From JASFYU01 sp045046905 (GTDB taxonomy: Bacteria > Bacteroidota > Bacteroidia > Flavobacteriales > Flavobacteriaceae), in contig JASFYU010000006.1 of assembly GCA_045046905.1 (NCBI GenBank), positions 1 to 6,299 on the forward strand: 6,299 bases of DNA, in the 5' to 3' direction. The notes below the pieces were generated by a model that saw only the letters and a list, made by a program, of their open reading frames with translations, did no database searches and had not been told where the DNA came from. Within the stretch, counting starts at the first letter, position 1, and each line of letters opens with the position of its first letter. Positions 1-5,363 of this stretch are shown here, piece after piece. The position numbers and the translations under genes were made by a program.

Positions 1-86
1 TGAAAGCAATTCACAATAAGGATTATTCCGTTGTGAAAACATTTAAAACGGCATTAGATAATTCTAGTGTCGTTTTCTTTTTTTAA
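1..86 (+). CDS. possible C-terminal end of a gene entering from the left edge
   Basis: A plus-strand frame is open from the left edge (first full codon at position 3) and ends at TAA 84-86. It gives 27 residues, starting KAIHNKDYSVVKTFK and ending in VVFFF. The other two plus frames hit stops at once (TGA at 1-3; TAA at 17-19). The peptide has an ordinary mix of charged and hydrophobic residues, and a terminator-like hairpin on the same strand lies about 60 bp downstream (144-173), which fits a gene ending here. I do not recognise the family. A 27-codon open run in AT-rich DNA can arise by chance, so the call is weak. If real, this gene converges with the minus-strand oxidoreductase gene. Confidence 0.35.
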   Translation, partial: KAIHNKDYSVVKTFKTALDNSSVVFFF

Positions 87-143
87 ATGTTTTATGAACA
101 CCGTTTTAGCATATAACCAATGTGTAAACAAAACAATTAAGCA

Positions 144-173
144 GCCTCGACTTCCAATCCGGGGCATTTTTTT
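144..173 (+). terminator. terminator-like hairpin with T-tract
   Basis: GCCTCG (144-149) can pair with CGGGGC (160-165), five Watson-Crick pairs and one G-U pair, around a 10-nt loop. It is followed by A and seven T (167-173). This is the shape of an intrinsic terminator for plus-strand transcription and would serve a gene ending near position 86. The stem is short, so strength is uncertain. Confidence 0.5.
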
Positions 174-206
174 GCTTAGTACTTTTCAAAACACCATAGT
201 AAGCGA

Positions 207-358
207 CCTCAGGGCCTGCCCAGAGGCATAAATAAGGAACTAACCATTTATATTTCGACGCAAGCCTGCGGTAGGCAGGCGTCGGGGAATTAAACCCACT
301 AGTGGGAATAAAAGCGCGCTTTTTCTTTCTGTAAATAAAGGGGGAAGGGGGTATTTAC
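207..358. repeat. cluster of five successive palindromes
   Basis: Five inverted repeats follow one another. (1) 207-226: CCTC-A-GGGC, then CT, then GCCC-A-GAGG. (2) 256-284: CGAC and GCCTGC against GCAGGC and GTCG, with a 4-nt bulge (260-263) and a 5-nt loop (270-274). (3) 295-306: the perfect 12-bp palindrome CCCACTAGTGGG. (4) 310-323: the perfect 14-bp palindrome AAAAGCGCGCTTTT, followed on the plus strand by more T. (5) 331-358: GTAAATA/TATTTAC around a G-rich loop. Element 2, built on GCCTGC/GCAGGC, resembles palindromes I remember as dispersed between genes in flavobacterial genomes; that is memory, not a search. The cluster could be a REP-like or MITE-like intergenic repeat, or a strong structured region between convergent genes. 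Confidence 0.55.
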
Positions 359-623
359 CGTAAGATAATACACCAATATACTACTATTTTATAATACTAA
401 GCAGCCTTTATAAGACTAACTATCAGTAAGTTTACCTTATTTTTTGGGTTTTTAGTAAACCAGCAACGCTATGGGAGCCCTTTAGCGTGTTGGCAGCCAG
501 GCAGAGAAAGGCCTTTTTCAGGTGAATGGCAGGAGTGAAGGCAACTAAGCTGAGTGCGTATATGGCACAAAAAAACTATGTATGCCCACCTCACTTCGCC
601 ATAAAAGAAATACAAATCACAGG

Positions 624-1610
624 CTATACCCGCTGACCCAAACGGTCGCTTTCTTTTAATTTTTCGATAACGATCATATTGCTTACGGCGTCTTGCAGGT
701 TTACTGGCAGCTCGCTATCCTCTATGATCGCCAATGAAAAGGCATCGACCTGTAGGGTGTATTGATTGCAGATTTCAAAGGCCACCTCTGTTTTTTTATC
801 GTCTTTGGTCAGCCATATTTTAGATGGTGTATCAATGGGCGGGTTAAACGGCAATTCAAAGGCGATACTACCCCAGGTGCCAAATAAGGTCACCTGTTGA
901 TTATCGACCATTTGGGTGGCAGAAAAAAAGTTGGTAGTGCCCTGATCAAATTCTAGTATGCCCGTAGCCAATATATCGACTTCAAGAAGCGGGTCATAAT
1001 CGATGACGGCTGAAACGCTTTTTGGTTCGGCATCGAATAAAAAACGTGATATTGATATGGGGTAACAGCCGATATCCATAAGGCTACCACCGCCAAATTC
1101 CTTTTTATTGACAATACTATCGGGATCATCTTCAAAAAAAGAAAAAGAGGCTTGAATGGTCTTTAGCGCTCCGATTTCGCCTTGGGCTATCATTTCTTTT
1201 ACCTTGATCCACTGGGGGTGAAATTTATACATAAAGGCTTCCATCACCTTTAGTTGCGGATGTTTTTCTGCCTCCTCTACTAATTCACGGGCTTGGGCAC
1301 TGCTCATGGCTATCGGTTTTTCGACCAGCACATGCTTTCCTGCCCTGAGGGCCTTAATAGCCCATTCGACATGAAGATGGTTCGGCAAGGGAATATAGAC
1401 TGCCTCAACTTCAGTATCATCGAGTAGCTCTTGATAGGCCCCATAATAGGTGGTCATACCAAATTGTTGAGCCGTTTTCTGTGCCTTTTCAATACGCCTT
1501 GAGGCTATGGCATATACCTCGCCATAGCTACTGCCCACAAGCGCAGGAATCAGCTGTTCAACAGCAATGGCACCCGTACCCAATATACCCCACTTTATCT
1601 TTTTTTTCAT
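624..1610 (-). CDS. Gfo/Idh/MocA family NAD(P)-dependent oxidoreductase
   Basis: A cytoplasmic dehydrogenase of 328 residues, the usual length for the family. The N-terminal Rossmann fold carries GILGTGAIA (residues 8-16) for the dinucleotide. EKP (97-99) holds the conserved catalytic/cofactor lysine K98. MEAFMYKFHPQW (123-134) and GGGSLMDIGCYP (173-184) are typical of the dihydrodiol dehydrogenase/xylose dehydrogenase/1,5-anhydrofructose reductase branch. In this branch the histidine of the classical D-x-x-x-H motif is tyrosine, here D179 and Y183. The substrate is probably a sugar or sugar derivative, but it cannot be named. The ATG at 1610 places the GxGxxA motif correctly near the N-terminus. 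It is the last gene of a three-gene minus-strand group, 76 bp behind the symporter. In that gap TTCG (1662-1659) and TATATTTC (1639-1632) are spaced 19 nt apart, each one base off the Bacteroidota -33/-7 consensus (TTTG/TAnnTTTG), so an extra weak promoter is possible. Confidence 0.93.
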   Translation of the reverse strand: MKKKIKWGILGTGAIAVEQLIPALVGSSYGEVYAIASRRIEKAQKTAQQFGMTTYYGAYQELLDDTEVEAVYIPLPNHLHVEWAIKALRAGKHVLVEKPIAMSSAQARELVEEAEKHPQLKVMEAFMYKFHPQWIKVKEMIAQGEIGALKTIQASFSFFEDDPDSIVNKKEFGGGSLMDIGCYPISISRFLFDAEPKSVSAVIDYDPLLEVDILATGILEFDQGTTNFFSATQMVDNQQVTLFGTWGSIAFELPFNPPIDTPSKIWLTKDDKKTEVAFEICNQYTLQVDAFSLAIIEDSELPVNLQDAVSNMIVIEKLKESDRLGQRV

Positions 1611-1647
1611 CTGCTCGTTAAAACTTATCTTGAAATATACTCATCAT

Positions 1648-1672
1648 CTATGGAAATTCGAAAATTTCCTAG
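1648..1672 (-). other. intercistronic hairpin with UUCG loop
   Basis: GGAAATT (1652-1658) and AATTTCC (1663-1669) form a perfect 7-bp stem with a 4-nt loop. CTA (1648-1650) and TAG (1670-1672) can extend it by three pairs past a one-base bulge. Read on the minus strand, the transcript of the flanking genes, the loop is UUCG, a stable tetraloop, although the closing pair is U-A rather than the optimal C-G. It begins 15 bases after the symporter stop codon and has no U-tract on that strand, so it looks more like an mRNA processing, stabilising or attenuating structure than a full terminator. On the plus strand it is followed by a T-rich run (1674-1680), but no plus-strand gene uses it. Confidence 0.5.
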
Positions 1673-1686
1673 ATTTTATTAGTGTA

Positions 1687-3165
1687 TTACTTCTTCTTTG
1701 GATCGAAAGCAACAAACAGCAGTGCTAAAGCAAGCAGACCGCCTGTTGAAATAGCACCGATAATTATAGAATCAACACCACATTCTAACCAATCAAGGCT
1801 TGGTGGTAAATCTCTTAGAAAGGTACCCCAAATAATAATCAAAATACTAAAAAGCACTGAAACAATGCCCTGCCAGCGTTTGATTTTTACATTAAATATC
1901 GCCAAGAGGAACAGCCCTAGAATACCGCCACCAAATATTCCTGAAATTTGCCACCAAATATCGAGCGCACTTTCGGCATTGATTAATAAAAAGCTGAATA
2001 GAATACCGAGAAGGCCCCAAACTACCGTTGTCCATCTCAGAAAACTAATGCTACTTTTTTCAGAGGCATTGGGTCTAAAGTATTTTTTATAATAATCTAA
2101 GTACAGCACGGTTGCCGAAGAATTCAGAGCCGAATCAACCGTACTCATTGATGCGGCAAGTATAGCGGCAATAATAAGGCCTTTCAGTCCTACGGGCAAT
2201 TCATTTGCGATAAAGAACGGAAATACCTGATCACCCCTGAGTATCGAAGGATCTAGAACATGGCCTGAACCGGAGTAAAAAGCGAACATGGCCGTACCAA
2301 TGTACAGGAATATTGCGGTCAGCGGCACATAGATCAGCATGGCGATCCACACTGAGCGTTTGGCCTGTTTTTCAGTGGCTACAGAGCTGTATTTCTGGGT
2401 GTAATTTTGATCGGCCATCAGGTTTCTAACATTCTCAGTCACCCCATAAATAATCATAACCCAAATGGTACGGTTACTCAGTGAAAAAGAGCTATCGCCC
2501 AAACTAAACTTACTGGCATCGAAGGCTTTTTGAATTAGAAAATCTGGTTTTGAAAAAACCTCGGTAGTCAAAATATAGGCACTGAACAAAAGCCCCCCAA
2601 TCATGATGATCGATTGCATAACGTCAGTCCAAATAACGGCTTCCATACCACCCATCAAGGTATAGGCAATGGTCAACACGCCAATGATTAAAATCAAGGT
2701 CTTGATGTCGACATCGATAAAAGAGGTCAATAGCAGTGAAGCAAGGTATAGAATCACAGCCGTTCTGCCGATCATAAATAACACAAAGGACAGCGATGCA
2801 TACACACGGCCCCAACTGCCTATTTTATCCTCTAGGTATTTATATACCGAAATTATCTTGTGTTTTCTATAATGGGGAATTACATATTTGGTCACGAACC
2901 AGGTTACAGGAAGTGCCGTAAGGGCAAAAATCAAGGGGTGCCAGTTGTCATCGAAGGCTTTACCGGGCACCGCAATATAAGAGATACTACTGGTATAAGC
3001 ACTCATTACCGCAATACCTGCGGCCCATGCAGGAATACCCCTGCCAGCAACCATAAATTCTTCTGATGTTTTGGTCTTTCTTAAAAAATAAATTCCCATA
3101 GCGATCATAATGAGTCCGTAAAGAACTAGAATAATCGTATCGAGCGTACCAAGTTGATAATTCAT
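1687..3165 (-). CDS. SSS-family Na+:solute symporter, SiaT-like
   Basis: An inner-membrane secondary transporter of the solute:sodium symporter family (LeuT fold), 492 residues, with about 13 hydrophobic segments (for example 8-28, 122-148, 153-172, 272-298, 323-345, 377-396, 405-424, 464-486). Matches to the Proteus mirabilis sialic acid transporter SiaT, as I remember it, run along the chain: PAWAAG (45-50), SSISYIAVPGKAF (59-71), YASLSFVLFMIGR (122-134), YTLMGGMEAVIWTDVMQ (168-184) and GLIIAAILAASMSTVDSALN (329-348). R134 aligns with the SiaT arginine that binds the sialate carboxylate, and D181 with a sodium-site aspartate. S341/T342 and D344/S345 occupy the Na2/Na3 region. Other substrate-contact positions differ (Y57 for a SiaT threonine; no equivalent of the SiaT glutamine near residue 81), so the substrate may be another carboxylate, such as a sugar acid or keto-deoxy sugar acid. 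The gene sits between the aldolase and the oxidoreductase. The ATG at 3165 gives the usual short N-terminus before the first membrane segment. Confidence 0.93.
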   Translation of the reverse strand: MNYQLGTLDTIILVLYGLIMIAMGIYFLRKTKTSEEFMVAGRGIPAWAAGIAVMSAYTSSISYIAVPGKAFDDNWHPLIFALTALPVTWFVTKYVIPHYRKHKIISVYKYLEDKIGSWGRVYASLSFVLFMIGRTAVILYLASLLLTSFIDVDIKTLILIIGVLTIAYTLMGGMEAVIWTDVMQSIIMIGGLLFSAYILTTEVFSKPDFLIQKAFDASKFSLGDSSFSLSNRTIWVMIIYGVTENVRNLMADQNYTQKYSSVATEKQAKRSVWIAMLIYVPLTAIFLYIGTAMFAFYSGSGHVLDPSILRGDQVFPFFIANELPVGLKGLIIAAILAASMSTVDSALNSSATVLYLDYYKKYFRPNASEKSSISFLRWTTVVWGLLGILFSFLLINAESALDIWWQISGIFGGGILGLFLLAIFNVKIKRWQGIVSVLFSILIIIWGTFLRDLPPSLDWLECGVDSIIIGAISTGGLLALALLFVAFDPKKK

Positions 3166-3445
3166 CTATTTATGTATTATACCTATTAACTACAAACTAA
3201 GTCATTCAAACGCATTCGTGCTTCGCTTAAGCTCGGCACAGGTTTTTAGTCATATCACTTTATAGTTATTTGGCAATAGTTAACCTCATTCATAAACACC
3301 TCTTGCAGCAACTGTATGCATCAGCCGGCTATGTACAAACTACATACAATTCATATTCTAGTGTAGCTGCAAGGTTCATTACATGCTCTACTATCTATTT
3401 GGAGCGGCCTATAACAAAAACATACTCGAGGCTCTATGCAAGATA
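3166..3445. other. 280-bp gap within the minus-strand group, with inverted repeats
   Basis: This is unusually long for a gap inside a bacterial operon, and no plausible gene lies in it; minus-strand ATG frames give only 11-16 codon peptides. It contains a 22-bp quasi-palindrome (3218-3239: GTGC, three unpaired bases, GCTTAAGC, three unpaired bases, GCAC) followed by five T. It also contains a larger inverted repeat with perfect 8-bp arms, CTTGCAGC (3302-3309) and GCTGCAAG (3366-3373), enclosing a TATGTA/TACATA hairpin (3330-3335/3341-3346), an alternative TGTATG/CATACA pair (3313-3318/3343-3348) and the palindrome AGCCGGCT (3323-3330). It may hold a separate promoter for the symporter or an inserted repeat; I found no convincing -33/-7 pair. 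Confidence 0.5.
3302..3373. repeat. inverted-repeat element with nested hairpins
   Basis: Perfect 8-bp terminal arms (3302-3309 and 3366-3373) enclose shorter inverted repeats, so a 72-nt transcript could fold as an outer stem with one or two inner hairpins. The length is tRNA-like, but there is no T-loop GTTCRA-type sequence, no recognisable D-arm and no 7-bp acceptor pattern, so it is not a tRNA. It could be a structured leader upstream of the symporter gene, a mobile repeat or chance. Confidence 0.35.
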
Positions 3446-4357
3446 CTATACCAGCTCTAAGTCCTCGAATTGTTCAATGTGTTTTTTAATCTCCGCTCTT
3501 TCCTTGGCATTAAACTTACGCAAAGGCAAGGCCATATCATCATTACAAATACCCATCACCGACAAGGAACATTTTATACCCTTGGTAACTCTCGATTCAT
3601 ATTTGCCTACACTGTATATGGTATCATAAATATATTGTACCTTTTTTTCAAGCTCGGTAATGGCTTCCAAATCATGTTCCATACAGGCATTATAAAGATC
3701 TACGAATAGTTTTGGATAAAAATTTGCACCGCCGGCAACGGCACCATGCCCGCCACGCTGTATGGTTTCAGGCAAAAAAGACTCGGTACCCACTATGATC
3801 GAAAATTCAGGCGCATCTTTGAACTCATCTATCAATGAACGCAAATAGTCCATATCACCAGAACTGTCTTTTATTCCGATAGCCCCCAGTTCCTTAGCTT
3901 TTTTAACGGTCTCTAATGAGAGCTGCAATTTTGTACAACTCGGCATATTGTACATCATAAAGGGCAGGGTCACTTCTGGTATCAAGCTCTCAAGGTAATC
4001 GATCATTTCATCTTGCGAGATCGGAAAGTAATACGGCGGGGCAATCACCACCGCATCGGCGCCAGCAATTTTAGCATGTTCTGCGATTTCTATAGATCCT
4101 TCAAAGGAAGAATCGGTAATACCCACCAGAACAGGAACTCTTTGACCTATAAATTTACAGGCCTTTGTTATCAGCTCTTTTCGAAGGGCATACGTAAGGC
4201 TAGGGCCTTCACCATTGGTTCCGAGCAAGAAAATACCATGTACTCCTCCAGAAATTAAATGTTCAATAAGTTTCTCAAGACCTTTTTCATCTAGCTCACC
4301 ATCTGCGGTCAAGGGTGTAATAATTGGGGGGATTATGCCTTTCAAATGCAATTTCAT
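3446..4357 (-). CDS. dihydrodipicolinate synthase/N-acetylneuraminate lyase family aldolase
   Basis: A cytoplasmic (beta/alpha)8-barrel enzyme of 303 residues, normal for the class I aldolase superfamily that cleaves or condenses pyruvate through a Schiff base. The catalytic set is visible: GTNGE (46-50, the pyruvate-carboxylate loop), PPYY (107-110), YNMP (136-139, catalytic Y136) and GIKDSSGD (161-168, Schiff-base K163). It is probably not the lysine-biosynthesis enzyme DapA: the DapA arginine two residues after YNxP, which binds aspartate semialdehyde, is C141 here, and the second threonine of GTTGE is N48. A lyase for a sialate-like or 2-keto-3-deoxy sugar acid fits better, in line with the neighbouring SiaT-like symporter, but the substrate is not determined. 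The C-terminal motif GICNDDMALPLRKF (269-282) is typical of the family. It is the first gene of the minus-strand group, reading away from the AraC gene. Confidence 0.92.
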   Translation of the reverse strand: MKLHLKGIIPPIITPLTADGELDEKGLEKLIEHLISGGVHGIFLLGTNGEGPSLTYALRKELITKACKFIGQRVPVLVGITDSSFEGSIEIAEHAKIAGADAVVIAPPYYFPISQDEMIDYLESLIPEVTLPFMMYNMPSCTKLQLSLETVKKAKELGAIGIKDSSGDMDYLRSLIDEFKDAPEFSIIVGTESFLPETIQRGGHGAVAGGANFYPKLFVDLYNACMEHDLEAITELEKKVQYIYDTIYSVGKYESRVTKGIKCSLSVMGICNDDMALPLRKFNAKERAEIKKHIEQFEDLELV

Positions 4358-4496
4358 ATATATTCTTTAGTCAAATACAAAGTAAATTCAAATAGCAGCA
4401 GCCCACCACTATTATATTAGATATATTACATGTTATTTTAACCTATATATCAAAATTATTGCGTAATATTGACAATAAGAGTCAAAATACTAAGAC
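4358..4496. promoter_or_regulatory. divergent regulatory region between aldolase and AraC genes
   Basis: This 139-bp AT-rich spacer must drive both directions. On the minus strand, TAATTTTG (4458-4451) matches the Bacteroidota -7 consensus TAnnTTTG, with a TTTG (4486-4483) upstream. The spacing of 24 nt is longer than the usual 19-21, so the match is weak. Candidate operator elements are the direct repeat TCAAAAT at 4450-4456 and 4482-4488, 32 bp apart (about three helical turns, a pattern AraC proteins can use), and the inverted repeat TTATTG/CAATAA (4456-4461/4473-4478) around AATATT. I see no TAnnTTTG for the AraC direction. Confidence 0.4.
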
Positions 4497-5345
4497 ATGG
4501 AATTTGTTTTTGAAAAAATCTTTGTACCGACCAATCATTCTTTTATAACAAGAAAACTGCCTTTGTCATCGAATGCAAGAATACATTCGCACAAGAATTT
4601 CGAACTAAATTATATTACTTCGGGCACCGGACGCAGAATTGTAGGGGATAATATTTCTGGATTTGAAAAAGGCGACCTAGTTCTCTTAGCCCCCGACCTA
4701 CCCCACTGCTGGGAACTTCTAGACACCGAAAAAAACAGAGAACCTACCTGTGTCGTGACCCATTTTTCAGAAAATATCATTACTTCAGATTTTTTTAAGA
4801 TGCCTGAGCTTGAAAAAGTAGTCGACCTACTCAAACAAGCTAATAGAGGTATTCGGTTTAAAACTGATAACGATACTGAAATCAGAGATATTTTATTAGA
4901 AATGTCTGAAAGTGAAGGCCTTGAATATTATATTGGCCTACTTAAAATTTTCAACAGCCTACTAAAAATTGAGGACCGAGACAAATTATCGAACCCAATG
5001 AATCAATCTTCGGTCTTTTCAAAAAACATCGAAAAAATAAATAAGGTCTATGAATATGTTTTTCAAAATATTCAAGAGGGCATTAGACTTGAAGAAGCCT
5101 CTGCCGTATTGAATATGGCGCCAAGTTCATTCTGTCGGTTTTTTAAAAAGAAAACCAATTTAACCTTTATGGAGTATGTAAAAAATGTTCGTGTTGGTAT
5201 CGCCGCAAAACTATTGGCCGAAACTGACAAACAAATTACGCAGATTTGTTTTGAAAGCGGGTATAACAACCTTGCCAATTTTAATCATTACTTCAAGGCG
5301 AATATGGGAAAAACACCTTCCGATTATCGTAAGAATTTTAGATAA
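4497..5345 (+). CDS. AraC family transcriptional regulator with N-terminal cupin domain
   Basis: A 282-residue DNA-binding regulator. Residues 1-90 form a cupin-like sensor: H30 and H32 in RIHSHKNFELNYI, GDN near 50-52, GDLVLLAPDLPHCW at 59-72. Residues about 180-282 form the AraC DNA-binding domain with two helix-turn-helix units (roughly 197-218 and 246-268), ending in the family signature GYNNLANFNHYFKANMGKTP (255-274) then SDYR. There is no signal peptide or membrane segment, so it acts in the cytoplasm as a one-component sensor, probably binding a sugar-like effector. Its divergent position from the aldolase gene suggests that it controls the aldolase-symporter-oxidoreductase group, and possibly itself and the following gene (inference). 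It ends in a double stop, TAA TAG (5343-5348), 18 bp before the next start. Confidence 0.93.
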   Translation: MEFVFEKIFVPTNHSFITRKLPLSSNARIHSHKNFELNYITSGTGRRIVGDNISGFEKGDLVLLAPDLPHCWELLDTEKNREPTCVVTHFSENIITSDFFKMPELEKVVDLLKQANRGIRFKTDNDTEIRDILLEMSESEGLEYYIGLLKIFNSLLKIEDRDKLSNPMNQSSVFSKNIEKINKVYEYVFQNIQEGIRLEEASAVLNMAPSSFCRFFKKKTNLTFMEYVKNVRVGIAAKLLAETDKQITQICFESGYNNLANFNHYFKANMGKTPSDYRKNFR

Positions 5346-5363
5346 TAGAGACTCTCTCTTAGC

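Larger units (their letters stand above)
87..623. other. 537-bp gene-free stretch rich in palindromes
   Basis: No ORF with a plausible start and length is visible on either strand, and I see no tRNA-like or rRNA-like sequence. It contains the terminator-like hairpin at 144-173, a run of inverted repeats from 207 to 358, an imperfect hairpin near 460-493 (CAACGCTA at 464-471 against TAGCG-TG-TTG at 483-492), a 10-bp palindrome AAAGGCCTTT (507-516), and a weak long-loop inverted repeat TATGGC/GCCATA (561-566/598-603) that encloses an A7 run (569-575). It lies 3' of the minus-strand oxidoreductase gene and probably 3' of a plus-strand gene, so it is probably a convergent intergenic region. I found no convincing intrinsic terminator for the minus-strand genes. 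Confidence 0.6.

Noticed and set aside
36..93. 12-bp inverted repeat AAAACATTTAAA/TTTAAATGTTTT as a terminator
   Set aside because: The arms are perfect but all A/T except one pair, the loop is 34 nt, and it overlaps the possible coding end. The hairpin at 144-173 is a better terminator candidate.
1682..2092. 136-codon plus-strand ORF
   Set aside because: Entirely antisense to the C-terminal part of the symporter gene, with Pro/Ser/Ile-rich composition typical of a reverse-strand shadow.
3302..3373. tRNA gene
   Set aside because: The length and closing stem are tRNA-like, but there is no GTTCRA T-loop, no D-arm and no consistent anticodon stem on either strand.
3270..3629. 119-codon plus-strand ORF
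   Set aside because: Its second half lies antisense to the well-supported aldolase gene, its sequence is low in complexity (many Tyr/Ser) and it matches no family I know.
3446..4357. Annotation as lysine-biosynthesis dapA
   Set aside because: The DapA arginine after YNxP is replaced by Cys and the context is a transporter/oxidoreductase/AraC group rather than amino-acid synthesis.
4469..4474. TTGACA as a sigma70 -35 box for the AraC gene
   Set aside because: A -10 element 17 bp downstream would fall at the ATG itself, and Bacteroidota promoters do not use this consensus.
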